Position numbers and translations under genes: made by a program. A model generated the notes under the pieces. It made no database searches. It had not been told where the DNA came from and saw only the letters and a program-made list of their open reading frames with translations. This document shows positions 7,524 to 16,085 of a stretch of DNA of 64,000 nt, in pieces. Position 1 is the stretch's first letter. Each line of letters begins with the position of its first letter. The DNA is from Nocardia ninae NBRC 108245 (GTDB lineage: Bacteria; Actinomycetota; Actinomycetes; Mycobacteriales; Mycobacteriaceae): contig NZ_BJXA01000045.1 of assembly GCF_007990755.1 (NCBI RefSeq), forward strand, positions 1-64,000. The letters are read 5' to 3'.

Positions 7524-8354
7524 GTGGCCGAGCAGGAATGGGTGACGTACCGGCGGATGGCGCACCGCCCGGTCGAGGTGATGCACGCGCACTTCGAACG
7601 GCACGTCTACCACCTGCACAGCCATGAGACGTATTCGTTCGGCCTCACCGAGTTCGGCGCGCAGAGCTTCGATTGCCGCGGTGCGTCACGGGTGAGCGCG
7701 GCGGGCATGGTGATGGCGTTCAACCCGGATGAGCCGCACGACGGCCACAGCACCACCGAGCTCGGTTTCACCTACTCGATCGTGCACATCGGCACCGAGC
7801 TGATCACCGACCTGCTGGCCGATCAGACCGGACGCCCCACCGGCCTGCCGCTTTTCGCCGACCCCGTCCTGCCCGACCCGCTGTTGTCCTCAGCGCTGCA
7901 TCGCCTGTGCGCCAGTCTGATTCGACCCGCGACCGAGCTGGCCGCGGACGAGGCGCTGGCCGCATCGGTCGCCGCCATGGTGCGCCGCGGTGCCCGCCGC
8001 CCCCTGGTGAACTCGTCGGCCACCCTGCACGGTGGCGCGAGCGCCGACATCGCCCGCCGCGTCCGCACCGTCCTCGACGACCGCTACCTCGACCCGCTCT
8101 CCATGGACGACCTCGTCGAAGCCAGCGGCTGCAGCCGTTTCGCCCTCTACCGTGCCTTCCGCACCACTTACGGTCTCTCCCCGAGCGATTACCAACGCCT
8201 GCTCCGCCTCCGCGCCGCCCGCCGCCTGATCGCCGCAGGCCACCCCGTCGCCCGAGCCGCCACCGAATCCCGCTTCGCCGACCAAGCCCACCTGACTCGC
8301 TGGTTCCGCCGCTGCTACGGCATCACCCCCGGCATCTACGCCACCGCCGCTTGA
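7524..8354 (+). CDS. AraC-family transcriptional regulator
   Basis: A 276-residue AraC regulator of the cupin-sensor type. The N-terminal half contains HAHFERHVYHLHSHETYSFGL and FNPDEPHDGHS, the His-rich effector-binding cupin. The C-terminal half has both helix-turn-helix units, MDDLVEASGCSRFALYRAFR and ATESRFADQAHLTRWFRRCYGITPGIY. The GTG at 7524 starts the conserved region; the much longer open frame upstream overlaps the divergent transporter gene and has no family resemblance. Divergence from the EamA exporter with a 64-bp gap implies control of that exporter (LysE/EamA-AraC pairs are common). The inducer is unknown. Confidence 0.88.
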   Translation: MAEQEWVTYRRMAHRPVEVMHAHFERHVYHLHSHETYSFGLTEFGAQSFDCRGASRVSAAGMVMAFNPDEPHDGHSTTELGFTYSIVHIGTELITDLLADQTGRPTGLPLFADPVLPDPLLSSALHRLCASLIRPATELAADEALAASVAAMVRRGARRPLVNSSATLHGGASADIARRVRTVLDDRYLDPLSMDDLVEASGCSRFALYRAFRTTYGLSPSDYQRLLRLRAARRLIAAGHPVARAATESRFADQAHLTRWFRRCYGITPGIYATAA

Positions 8355-8390
8355 ATCGCGAAACCGGGCGGTACCAGGTAACCGGATCGA

Positions 8391-8873
8391 CTACCGAACC
8401 TCGGGCGGCCGCGGCCACGGGTTGTCTTCGATGTGTTCGACGGACTGATTGAACCGGGCGATCAGTCTGCTCAACTGGTCGACGTCGGTGTCGTCCCAGT
8501 CGGCGACGACCGTGCCGATCCCTTCGCGGCTCTGTCGGCGGTCGGCGGCCAGTACTTCGAGACCCTTGCTGCTGGCTTGGATCTTGCGGGCGATGCCGCC
8601 GTCGGGGTCGGGGACGCGGTCGACGAGGCCCTGCTTGAGCATCGCGGCGACCTGGCGGTTGATGGTGGAGATGTCGAGTTGGAAAGCTTCGGACAACTCG
8701 CGCAGGCTCAGAGCGGTGTCGAATTCCAGCCTGGTGAGGATGAGGAAGGCCGAGCGGTCGAGCTGGAAGCCGGGGCGGCGGAGTAGCGACGCGGGGAAGT
8801 GCCGGGCGAGCAGGGTCAGCTCGAAGACCAGGCGGGTGAGGGCCGCGTTGTCGGCGGGACCGGATTCGGACAT
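8391..8873 (-). CDS. MarR-family transcriptional regulator
   Basis: A 160-residue winged-helix MarR regulator. FLILTRLEFDTALSLRELSEAF and DISTINRQVAAMLKQGLVDRV form the recognition helices; DPDGGIARKIQASSKGLEVL is the beta-wing and the following dimerisation helix. I chose the ATG at 8873 (MSESGP) over one three codons earlier; either is possible. It is divergent from an MFS drug exporter across a 75-bp spacer holding two inverted repeats, the classic arrangement of a MarR repressor controlling efflux. Confidence 0.9.
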   Translation of the reverse strand: MSESGPADNAALTRLVFELTLLARHFPASLLRRPGFQLDRSAFLILTRLEFDTALSLRELSEAFQLDISTINRQVAAMLKQGLVDRVPDPDGGIARKIQASSKGLEVLAADRRQSREGIGTVVADWDDTDVDQLSRLIARFNQSVEHIEDNPWPRPPEVR

Positions 8874-8885
8874 GGGGCTCACTAT

Positions 8886-8932
8886 GTCGTGTTCGTCACG
8901 ACGATATCAAATTGTGCACGATACACATCGTG
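8886..8932. promoter_or_regulatory. Two inverted repeats in the MarR/MFS divergent promoter
   Basis: GTCGTG-TTCGT-CACGAC at 8886-8902 and CACGAT-ACAC-ATCGTG at 8917-8932 are both perfect 6-bp-arm inverted repeats sharing CACGA/TCGTG half sites. They fill most of the spacer between the MarR gene and the MFS gene and are candidate MarR operators controlling both directions. Confidence 0.6.
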
Positions 8933-8948
8933 TGTAGCGTGCACATTC

Positions 8949-10406
8949 GTGACTGTTGCTGCCGACGCGTCTTCGACCGCCTCCGATACCGATGACGGAC
9001 GGCGCCCGGCGCCTGCCGTGCTCATCGCGACCCTCGGTATGGTCGGTGTCGTCGTCTCGCTGATGCAGACGCTGGTCATCCCGATCATTCCGACGTTGCC
9101 GGACCTGCTGAACACCTCCGCGTCCAACGCCTCCTGGGTGGTTACCGCGACGCTGCTCGCCGGTGCGGTGGCGACGCCGATCAGCGGTCGCCTCGGCGAC
9201 ATGTTCGGCAAGCGACGGGTGCTGTTCGCCAACCTGCTCTCGCTGGTCGCCGGTTCCGTGGTCTGCGCCACCTTCTCCGCGCTGGTTCCCGAGATCGTCG
9301 GGCGCTCGCTGCAGGGTGCGGCGGTCGGCGCGATCCCGCTGGGCATCAGCATCATGCGCGACGAACTGCCGGCTGAGAAGGTGGGTTCGGCGATGGCGAT
9401 CATGAGCGCGACGCTCGGCGTCGGCGGTGCCCTCGGCCTGCCGCTGGCCGCGGTGATCGCGCAGAACGCGGATTGGCACATGCTCTTCTGGACCGCGGCG
9501 GGCCTCGGCCTGGTCTGTGCCGTCCTGGTTTTCGTGTTCGTGCCGGAGTCGCCGGTGCGCACCCCGTCCCGGTTCGATTTCGGTGGCGCGCTGGGCCTTT
9601 CGATCGCGTTGCTGGCGCTGCTGATTCCGATCACCAAGGGTGCGGACTGGGGCTGGGGCAGCCCGACGACGCTGATCCTGTTCGCGGTGTCGCTGGTGGT
9701 GTTCCTCGGCTGGGGTTGGTACGAGCTGCGCCAGGGGGCGCCGCTGGTCGACCTGCGGGTCTCGGCGCGGCCGCGGGTGCTGTTCACCAACGTGGCCTCG
9801 ATCGCGGTCGGCTTCGCGCTCTACGGGATGTCGCTGACCTTCCCGCAGCTGCTGATGGCGCCCGAGCAGACCGGTTATGGTTTCGGCCTCAGCATGGTGA
9901 ACGCCGGATTGGCGCTGGCACCAACCGGTTTCGTGATGATCCTGCTCTCGCCGGTGTCGGCGAAGCTGTCCGCCGCCCGTGGTCCGAAGATCACGCTGGC
10001 GCTCGGCTCCGCGGTGATCGCGGCGGGCTACCTGTGCGCCGTAGTGCTGATGAACAGCGTCTGGGAGATCATGCTGGCGTCGATGATCGTCGCCGCGGGC
10101 GTCGGCCTGGCCTACGCCGCGATGCCCGCGCTGATCATGGGTGCGGTGCCGATCACCGAGACCGCGGCGGCCAACGGGCTCAACTCGCTCATGCGCTCCG
10201 TCGGTACCTCCACCTCGTCGGCGGTGATGAGCGTCGTGCTCGCGCACATGACCATGCAGCTCGGTGTGCACGTCTTCCCGTCCCGCGACGGATTCCACAC
10301 CACCTTCCTCATCGCCACCGCGGCCGCCGTGGTCGCGATCGTGCTGACCACGCTGATTCCGATGCGCAAGGCGCCGGATGCGGCGGCGACGGTGGGGCAC
10401 GCCTGA
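8949..10406 (+). CDS. DHA2-family MFS multidrug exporter (EmrB/QacA type)
   Basis: A 485-residue transporter with about 14 predicted transmembrane segments. The DHA2 markers are visible: motif A as GRLGDMFGKRRVLF after the second helix, and motif C-like TLGVGGALGLPLAAVIA in the fifth. It uses proton motive force to expel hydrophobic drugs or cations. The GTG at 8949 is the first plausible start inside the MarR spacer; no clear Shine-Dalgarno precedes it, so the mRNA may be leaderless. A strong hairpin follows its stop. Substrate range cannot be inferred. Confidence 0.88.
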   Translation: MTVAADASSTASDTDDGRRPAPAVLIATLGMVGVVVSLMQTLVIPIIPTLPDLLNTSASNASWVVTATLLAGAVATPISGRLGDMFGKRRVLFANLLSLVAGSVVCATFSALVPEIVGRSLQGAAVGAIPLGISIMRDELPAEKVGSAMAIMSATLGVGGALGLPLAAVIAQNADWHMLFWTAAGLGLVCAVLVFVFVPESPVRTPSRFDFGGALGLSIALLALLIPITKGADWGWGSPTTLILFAVSLVVFLGWGWYELRQGAPLVDLRVSARPRVLFTNVASIAVGFALYGMSLTFPQLLMAPEQTGYGFGLSMVNAGLALAPTGFVMILLSPVSAKLSAARGPKITLALGSAVIAAGYLCAVVLMNSVWEIMLASMIVAAGVGLAYAAMPALIMGAVPITETAAANGLNSLMRSVGTSTSSAVMSVVLAHMTMQLGVHVFPSRDGFHTTFLIATAAAVVAIVLTTLIPMRKAPDAAATVGHA

Positions 10407-10420
10407 CCCGAACAGCATTG

Positions 10421-10450
10421 AGGCCGGCCCGAGTTCGCTCGGGTCGGCCT
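10421..10450 (+). terminator. Terminator hairpin after the MFS exporter
   Basis: AGGCCGGCCCGAG (10421-10433), loop TTCG, CTCGGGTCGGCCT (10438-10450): a 13-bp stem with one G-T pair and a stable TTCG tetraloop, followed by TTGTCT. It is 15 bases after the exporter stop. Confidence 0.75.
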
Positions 10451-10534
10451 TGTCTGATTCCGGGGCAGGCGGATTCGCCGCGCACATCGATGCCTGCACA
10501 CCGAGCAGTAAGGCGAGCGACGTACTGCCCGTGA

Positions 10535-11509
10535 TCAGTCGTCCTGGCTTACCGCCTCGGTGTAGCGGCGGGCCAGCGTGCGGATGTGCGCGACCAGCTC
10601 GGGCGGACCTTCGACGCGGAAGTCCATCATCAGCATGCTGAGGTAGATGGCGATGGTTTCCAGGGCGTCGGCACCGGTCACCAGCACGCAGGTGTCGGCG
10701 TCGACGGCTTCCACGACACCGACGGCGGGATTGATTCGGGCGATGACGGTTTCGGCAGGGGCCAGGACGGTGACCCGTGCGTGCACCTTCCATGCGGTGC
10801 TCGCGATGTGCCGCATGACGAAGGCGACCAGGTCGTCGTCGGGCAGGGCGCGAGCGGCGAAGCGGCGGCTGCCCGGGCTCGCCTGCTGGATTCTGGCGAC
10901 GGGAATCGCACTCCAGGAATGGGTTTCGAGATGGTAGGCGACCAGGTACCAGCGGCGCTGCCAATTGATGAGTCGATAAGGTTCGACTTCCTCGCGGTGC
11001 GCCGGGTCGATCTGGTCGATCGAAACCGTTGCCCCGTCCCGGATAGCACCGGCCAGTGTGGTCAGGACCGCGGCCGGGACCGGGGCGTCCGGTTCCCTGG
11101 AGCCGGTGGTGGCCGGGCCGATGGCGGTGGCCTCGCGCAGCGCGGTCACCTTGCGCTGCAAGCGTTTCGGCAGGATCTGGTCCAGTTTGGCCAGGGCGCG
11201 GGTGACGTTGTCGCTGATATCCGCGATCCCGGTGGCGCCGTCCTCGGCCAGCCCGACGGCGACCGCGACGGCCACCGCCTCGTCGTCGTCCAGCAGTAGC
11301 GGCGGCATGGTGGAGCCGCGACCGAGCCGGTAACCGCCGATCGCACCACGTTGCGCCTGCACGGGATAGCCGAGTTCGCGGAGGCGTTGGATGTCGTTGC
11401 GCAGGGTGCGATCGGTGATGTCCAGCCGCTCGGCCAATTCCCGGCCGGTGTGGGCGCGGTCCTGTAAAAGCGCCAGCAAACGCAGCACGCGCACTGTGGT
11501 CGGCGTCAC
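10535..11509 (-). CDS. WYL-domain helix-turn-helix regulator (YafY type)
   Basis: A 324-residue protein with the DeoR-like HTH_11 at residues 5-55 (VLRLLALLQDRAHTGRELAERL and TLRNDIQRLRELGYPVQA). A central WYL domain follows, with the name-giving residues in RLINWQRRWYLVAYHLET, and then a WCX-like C-terminal region. WYL domains sense nucleic acids or small ligands and control stress genes. It is divergent from a mycothiol-isomerase-like gene, with an inverted repeat in the short spacer, so it likely regulates that gene and itself. The ligand is unknown. Confidence 0.88.
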   Translation of the reverse strand: MTPTTVRVLRLLALLQDRAHTGRELAERLDITDRTLRNDIQRLRELGYPVQAQRGAIGGYRLGRGSTMPPLLLDDDEAVAVAVAVGLAEDGATGIADISDNVTRALAKLDQILPKRLQRKVTALREATAIGPATTGSREPDAPVPAAVLTTLAGAIRDGATVSIDQIDPAHREEVEPYRLINWQRRWYLVAYHLETHSWSAIPVARIQQASPGSRRFAARALPDDDLVAFVMRHIASTAWKVHARVTVLAPAETVIARINPAVGVVEAVDADTCVLVTGADALETIAIYLSMLMMDFRVEGPPELVAHIRTLARRYTEAVSQDD

Positions 11510-11525
11510 ATCAAGCCTCTCGAAA

Positions 11526-11548
11526 ATTAGGAATGATATCAGCCTAAT
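11526..11548. promoter_or_regulatory. ATTAGG-N11-CCTAAT inverted repeat, candidate WYL-regulator operator
   Basis: ATTAGG at 11526-11531 and CCTAAT at 11543-11548 flank an 11-bp spacer containing the palindrome GATATC. It lies in the divergent spacer between the WYL regulator and the mycothiol-isomerase-like gene. Confidence 0.5.
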
Positions 11549-11601
11549 GGACTCATAAGCTCATGTCAGAAGCAAGGAACACCCACTCGAAAGGCCCTGA
11601 C

Positions 11602-12249
11602 ATGAACGCCACCAGCACCGCCATCGCCACCCTGAACCCCGTCTGGCGCGACGTGCTCGCCGAGTCCTACCGCGCGCTGGCAACCGTGGTCGCCGGCGTC
11701 CGCGATGACCAGTGGCAGCTGCCGACCCCGTGCTCGGCGTGGAATGTGACGCAGGTGGTGCAGCACGCCGCGGGCGATCAGCTCGCCTACGCCGCGACCC
11801 TCGGCATCGGCGGCGGCCCCTCCGAGAACCCCTTCGAGCCGTCCGGCCACATCGACGGCGCACCGGCCGCGTTGGTCGGCGACGCGATCGAGCAGACCGC
11901 CGCCGCTTGGGCGACCGTCGCCGACGGCACCGAATCCGTGCCGACGCCGCTGCCGCACGGCGTCCTCGCCACGCCGGTCGCCGCCGTGATGGGCGCGCTG
12001 GACGCCGCGGTGCACGCCTGGGACATCGCGATGGCCACCGGCCAGCCGTCGCCGCTGACCGAGGAATTGGCCGGCTATCTGCTCACCGCCGCGCGCTCCG
12101 GACACCCCGCACCCGGCAGTGGCGAGGAGACGGAAATCGTTGAGCCGCTGCGTCAGTGGGGCGCCTACGCCGCGATCGTCGATGGTAAGTCCGAGGACAC
12201 CGCGGTCGATGAACTGCTGCGCTACCTCGGTCGTGACCCGCAGGCTTGA
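11602..12249 (+). CDS. TIGR03086-type DinB-like metal-binding protein (mycothiol-dependent maleylpyruvate isomerase fold)
   Basis: About 215 residues. The family signatures are WQLPTPCSAWNVTQVVQHAAGDQLAYA near residue 40, carrying the first metal-binding His, and a second set in AAVHAWDIAMATGQ. DinB/YfiT-like proteins use three His or carboxylates to hold a divalent metal and several are thiol-dependent S-transferases; mycothiol is the likely thiol in this lineage. I chose the ATG at 11602 because GAAAGG lies seven bases upstream; an in-frame ATG at 11563 would add 13 residues. Substrate unknown; probably controlled by the divergent WYL regulator. Confidence 0.8.
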   Translation: MNATSTAIATLNPVWRDVLAESYRALATVVAGVRDDQWQLPTPCSAWNVTQVVQHAAGDQLAYAATLGIGGGPSENPFEPSGHIDGAPAALVGDAIEQTAAAWATVADGTESVPTPLPHGVLATPVAAVMGALDAAVHAWDIAMATGQPSPLTEELAGYLLTAARSGHPAPGSGEETEIVEPLRQWGAYAAIVDGKSEDTAVDELLRYLGRDPQA

Positions 12250-12298
12250 GGCACCGAGCGCGGCGCAATTCCGGTTTGCCGCCGACGCGAGAAACGCA

Positions 12299-12360
12299 CC
12301 CCTTTTGACTTCCCGCACCCGAAATCGCAGGCGATTCGATGGGTGTGGGGGATCAAAGGG
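12299..12360. terminator. Long imperfect hairpin between convergent genes
   Basis: CCCTTTTGACTTCCCGCACCC on the left pairs imperfectly with GGGTGTGGGGGATCAAAGGG on the right, around an inner AATCGC/GCGATT stem. It sits between the ends of two convergent genes and could terminate both. Confidence 0.6.
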
Positions 12361-12387
12361 GGTGCGGTCGTTAGGAGCGGGCAGATA

Positions 12388-13362
12388 TCACCGAGCGGTG
12401 ACGAACCCCTGCGCGACCATCCAGTCGCGGGCCACCTCGGCCGGCTCCCGGCCCTCCACGTCGACCTGACGATTCAGCTCGGTGATCTCCTCGTTGGTGA
12501 GGCGCCGGGAGATCGGCTCCAGGACGGTGGCGACCTGGGGGTGGGCGTCGGCGAAGGATTTCCGCATCACCAGTGCCGCATTGTATTTCGGGAAGAAGGC
12601 CTGATCATCTTGCAGCAGCACGAGATTCAGGGCGGGAATGCGTCCGTCGGTCGCGGCGACCGAGCCGAACCGGCACTGTTTGGCGTCGGCGGTGGCCTGA
12701 TAGACCACGGCATCCTGCACGATCTGCTTACGAACCTTGCCCGCGTCGATGTTGTACTTGCGGGCCAGACCGGGGAATCCATCCTGGCGCACATTGAATT
12801 CGGTGCCGACGCAGGTGGCCGCGGCCGCAGGGTCTTTCGCGATCAACGCGGCGTAGTCCGACAACGTCCGGACGCCGGTCTCTTCGGCGGTACGCGAGCT
12901 CGTCACCAGAGCGTAGGTGTTGTTCATCGGCGCCATCGCCGTCCACACCATGCCGTGCGCGGCGAGGTCGGCCTCGCGGACCGCCTCGAACTGGCCGACC
13001 TCGTCCGGGATCGGGGTCTCCTTGCCGAGGTAATTGATCCAGCCGGTGCCGGTGTAGTCGTAGGCGACATCGATCTGGCCGTGCAGCTGGGCGTCGCGAA
13101 GACTGTTGGAGCCCTGGATGTTCGTCAGGTCACGCACCTCGGCGCCTGCCGCGGACATGGCGAATTCGATGAGATAGCCCAGAATGTTCTGCTCGGTGAA
13201 GTCCTTGGAGCCCACGATGATTCGGGCGCCTTCGAGTTCGGGCACCGGACCGATGCTGCCCGGCCCAACCCGAAGCGGCACCGCGCCACCGGATTCCAGT
13301 CCACAGCCCGCGACCAGCAGCAGCCCGGCCGCCGCCGCAAGGCCACGCCACCACCGGTTCAC
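12388..13362 (-). CDS. Glycine betaine/choline-type ABC transporter substrate-binding lipoprotein
   Basis: A 324-residue lipoprotein: basic start, hydrophobic run and lipobox LLLVAGC place the lipid-bearing Cys near residue 20. IIVGSKDFTEQNILGYLIEFA and VAYDYTGTGWINYLGKE are hallmarks of the OpuAC/OpuCC family, which binds quaternary amines in an aromatic cage. The GTG start overlaps the upstream permease stop by 4 bp. It is the last gene of a four-gene operon (permease, ATPase, permease, binding protein). Betaine, choline, carnitine or ergothioneine are all possible ligands; osmoprotection is the likeliest role. Confidence 0.88.
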   Translation of the reverse strand: MNRWWRGLAAAAGLLLVAGCGLESGGAVPLRVGPGSIGPVPELEGARIIVGSKDFTEQNILGYLIEFAMSAAGAEVRDLTNIQGSNSLRDAQLHGQIDVAYDYTGTGWINYLGKETPIPDEVGQFEAVREADLAAHGMVWTAMAPMNNTYALVTSSRTAEETGVRTLSDYAALIAKDPAAAATCVGTEFNVRQDGFPGLARKYNIDAGKVRKQIVQDAVVYQATADAKQCRFGSVAATDGRIPALNLVLLQDDQAFFPKYNAALVMRKSFADAHPQVATVLEPISRRLTNEEITELNRQVDVEGREPAEVARDWMVAQGFVTAR

Positions 13363-14141
13363 TTCAGCCCCCTCGGTCCGAGAAACTGCTCGGCGAGCGC
13401 GCCGAGCCAGTCGACCAGCAGGGCGAGCGCGACCGCGAGAACGGCGCCGACCACCAGCGTGACGTTGTCGCGCAGCTTGTAGCCGGTGTCGATCAGGATG
13501 CCGAGACCACCGGCGCTCACCAGGAACGACAGGGTCGCGGTGCCGACCGCCAGCACCAGCGAGGTGCGCAGGCCGGCCAGGATGTAGGGCACGGCGAGCG
13601 GGAACTCGATGCGGCGCAACACCGTTGCCGCCGACATGCCCTGTCCGCGCCCGGCGTCGGTGAGGGTTTGATCGACCTGCTGATAGCCCAGGATGGTGTT
13701 GCGCAGCACCGGAAGCAACGAATAGAACGCGATCGGCGCGACACCGATCCAGAAGCCGGTGGTTCGCGTGGCGAGATAGCACAGCACGATGAGGCCGACG
13801 GCCGGTGCGGCCGCGCCGATATTGGCGATGCCGACGAAAACCGGTGCCAGACGGCGGTATCCGGGCCGGGTGAGCAGGGTGCCGAGCGGCACGGCGACCA
13901 CAACGACGATCAAGACGACGGTCGCCGAGATCACCACGTGCTGCCAGGTGACGGTCATGATGTTGCGGGCATTGAGGCTGGCCTGCTGGGTGGTGGTCAG
14001 GTCCCGGGCGAAGGCCCACACCAGCACGCCCGCGGTGAGCAGCAGCACGACCACCGGTTGGATGAGCAGCCGGATGCGCTCGGCCCGGCGCTGAGCGGCG
14101 GGCGCGGACGTCGCGGGTGGTGTGCCCGTGGCCGCCGTCAC
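13359..14141 (-). CDS. OpuC-type ABC transporter permease (second)
   Basis: A 260-residue inner-membrane permease with five or six hydrophobic segments. The binding-protein-dependent transport signature appears as VLRRIEFPLAVPYILAGLRTSLV, the EAA loop that contacts the ATPase. The GTG start at 14141 overlaps the ATPase stop, and its own stop overlaps the binding-protein start (both GTGA), so translation is probably coupled. It pairs with the permease at 15330-15980 as a heterodimeric channel. Compared with that protein it has an extra N-terminal 40-residue Ala/Pro-rich segment. Confidence 0.87.
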   Translation of the reverse strand: MTAATGTPPATSAPAAQRRAERIRLLIQPVVVLLLTAGVLVWAFARDLTTTQQASLNARNIMTVTWQHVVISATVVLIVVVVAVPLGTLLTRPGYRRLAPVFVGIANIGAAAPAVGLIVLCYLATRTTGFWIGVAPIAFYSLLPVLRNTILGYQQVDQTLTDAGRGQGMSAATVLRRIEFPLAVPYILAGLRTSLVLAVGTATLSFLVSAGGLGILIDTGYKLRDNVTLVVGAVLAVALALLVDWLGALAEQFLGPRGLK

Positions 14142-15337
14142 GGGGCTGCTCCCGGTGCGGGGCGGCCGGAGCCGTGCTCGGCGCGCATCGCCGACAGGTG
14201 CGCGACCAGCGTGTCGATGGTGATCAGCCCGGCGTACTCGCCGCGCTTGCCGGTGACCACCGCGTTCGCCGTCTGATCGGCGAGCAAGGCCTCCAGTGCG
14301 TCCTGCAGGGTCGACCGCAGCGACAGCGGCTCGCCGATCGGGGATCCGGTGCCGCGCAACGAGTTCGCGTGTGCCAGGTGGTCGGCCGATACCCAGCGCA
14401 GCGGTCGTCGTTGCTTGTCGAGCACCAGCGCCCACGGCCAGTCCTGCCCGGCCAGCGCGGTCCGCAACGCCTCGACCGGCTCGTCCTCCGTGGCGGTCGG
14501 GCATTGCCCGAGTTCGACATCGCTCACCCGGGTGAGGGTGAGCTGTTTGAGCGACGCGTCCGCGCCGACGAAACCCGCGACCGTCTCGTCCGCGGGGTCG
14601 GCGAGAATCGCCGCCGGAGTGTCGTACTGCAGGATGCGGGACTGGTTGCCCAGCACCGCGATCCGGTCGCCGAGCTTGACCGCCTCGGTGAAATCGTGGG
14701 TGACGAAGACGATGGTCTTGCCCAATTCGCCTTGCAGCCGCAGCAATTCGTCTTGCAGCAGACCGCGGGTGATCGGATCGACCGCGCCGAACGGCTCGTC
14801 CATCAGCAGTACCGGCGGGTCGGCGGCGAGCGCGCGGGCGACGCCGACGCGTTGCTGCTGGCCGCCCGACAGTTGCCGGGGGTAGCGGTCGCGATAGGTG
14901 TCGGGGTCCAGGCCCACCAGGTCCAGCATCTCGTCGGTGCGGGCCGCGATCTTCTTGCGGTCCCAGCCGATCAGGCCGGGCACCGTCGCGACATTCTTGG
15001 CGACCGTCATGTGCGGGAACAATCCGGCCTGCTGGATCGAGTAGCCGATGCCGCGGCGCAACTGGTCGGGGTTCATCGACGCGGCGTCGCGCCCGCCGAT
15101 GGTGATGGTGCCGGAGGTGGGCTCGATCAGCCGGTTGATCATCCGCATGGTGGTGGTCTTGCCGCAGCCGGAAGGCCCGACGAGCACGACGATTTCGCCC
15201 GCCGGGATGGTCATCGACACCTGGTCGACGGCCGGATCGCGCTGGCCTGGATAGTGTTTGGTGACGCCGTCGAGCACGATCTCCTCGCCGGACACCGCCG
15301 ATTCGATGGCGCCGGAACGGGTTTCGGTGTCAGTCAC
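14138..15337 (-). CDS. OpuC-type ABC transporter ATP-binding protein with CBS region
   Basis: A 399-residue ATPase. Walker A is GPSGCGKTT near residue 54, the Q-loop SIQQAGLFPH, the ABC signature LSGGQQQRVGVARALA, Walker B VLLMDEPFGAVD and the switch His in VTHDFTEA. About 140 residues after the nucleotide domain resemble the paired CBS domains of OpuCA/ProV; in relatives these gate transport by ionic strength. A GTG start at 15337 overlaps the upstream permease by 8 bp. It powers uptake with the flanking permeases and the lipoprotein. Confidence 0.9.
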   Translation of the reverse strand: MTDTETRSGAIESAVSGEEIVLDGVTKHYPGQRDPAVDQVSMTIPAGEIVVLVGPSGCGKTTTMRMINRLIEPTSGTITIGGRDAASMNPDQLRRGIGYSIQQAGLFPHMTVAKNVATVPGLIGWDRKKIAARTDEMLDLVGLDPDTYRDRYPRQLSGGQQQRVGVARALAADPPVLLMDEPFGAVDPITRGLLQDELLRLQGELGKTIVFVTHDFTEAVKLGDRIAVLGNQSRILQYDTPAAILADPADETVAGFVGADASLKQLTLTRVSDVELGQCPTATEDEPVEALRTALAGQDWPWALVLDKQRRPLRWVSADHLAHANSLRGTGSPIGEPLSLRSTLQDALEALLADQTANAVVTGKRGEYAGLITIDTLVAHLSAMRAEHGSGRPAPGAAP

Positions 15338-15980
15338 GGATTCCCCTCGAGGTGGTGAGACGCCCGATCAGGACGTAGATCCCGTCCAGTACGAGCGCGA
15401 GGACAACGATCAGCACCGTGCCGACCAGGGCCTGCGGCACCGCGTTCGGGCTACCGAGGCGGGCGAGGCCGGAGAAGATCAGGTTGCCGAGTCCCGGGCC
15501 CTTGGCGTAGGCGGCGATGGCGAGAATGCCCATGATCAGCTGCGTGCTCACCCGCATGCCCGCCAACACGGCGGGCCAGGCGAGGGGGAGTTCGATGGCA
15601 GTCAGTATTCGCAGCCGGTTCATGCCGACGCCGCGGGCCGCGTCGGTGACCGCGGGATCCACCGAGGACAGGCCGATGATGGTGTTGCGCAGGATCGGCA
15701 GCAGGGCATAGAGCACCAGCGCGGTGATCGTCGGGGCGACACCGAGGCCGAGTATCGGGATCAGCAGGCCGAGTAGCGCGAACGACGGCACGGTGAGGAT
15801 GGCGCTTGCCACCGCCGTCGCGATCGATGAGCCGAGCGGGCTGCGGTGCACCAGAATGCCGATCAGCACCGCGACGATCGTCGCGAGCAGCACCGACTGC
15901 ACCACCGCTGACACATGCAGGTAGGAGTCGATGAGCAGCTGATGTCGCCGGTGTACTACGAAGGTCCACAGCGTGTCCAG
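15330..15980 (-). CDS. OpuC-type ABC transporter permease (first), probable CTG start
   Basis: First gene of the quaternary-amine transporter operon. The obvious frame opens at a GTG at 15914, but translation continues in frame for 22 codons upstream (LDTLWTFVVHRRHQLLIDSY) and these match the conserved cytoplasmic N-terminus of OpuCB-like permeases. The extension begins at CTG 15980, preceded by GGGGAGGTAGGACC, an excellent Shine-Dalgarno; no ATG, GTG or TTG fits better. With this start the protein is 216 residues, normal for the family. The EAA loop is LTAIELPLAWPAVLAGMRVS. Non-canonical initiation is inferred. Confidence 0.82.
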   Translation of the reverse strand: MDTLWTFVVHRRHQLLIDSYLHVSAVVQSVLLATIVAVLIGILVHRSPLGSSIATAVASAILTVPSFALLGLLIPILGLGVAPTITALVLYALLPILRNTIIGLSSVDPAVTDAARGVGMNRLRILTAIELPLAWPAVLAGMRVSTQLIMGILAIAAYAKGPGLGNLIFSGLARLGSPNAVPQALVGTVLIVVLALVLDGIYVLIGRLTTSRGIRD

Positions 15981-16044
15981 GGTCCTACCTCCCCGTCGCC
16001 CGGTGTCCTGGGAGGGTAGCGCGGATTCGGTTCGCCCGGACGGT

Positions 16045-16073
16045 ATTCCGGGCGGCGGCGCGCCGCCCGGAAT
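16045..16073 (-). terminator. Perfect 13-bp-stem hairpin after vapC
   Basis: ATTCCGGGCGGCG (16045-16057), loop GCG, CGCCGCCCGGAAT (16061-16073). It is 13 bases downstream of the vapC stop and upstream of the transporter operon, and has no clear U-tract, as is common in actinobacteria. Confidence 0.75.
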
Positions 16074-16085
16074 CGAGCTCCGAGG

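Noticed and set aside
8907-10964. A 685-codon open frame antisense to the MFS exporter gene
   Set aside because: Composition is Arg/Gly/His/Asp-rich with no family signature; it is the mirror of a GC-biased real gene, which clearly encodes a DHA2 exporter.
12388-14019. One long fused frame covering the binding protein and part of the permease
   Set aside because: The N-terminal half is out of the permease frame; the lipoprotein begins at the GTG 13362, which overlaps the permease stop.
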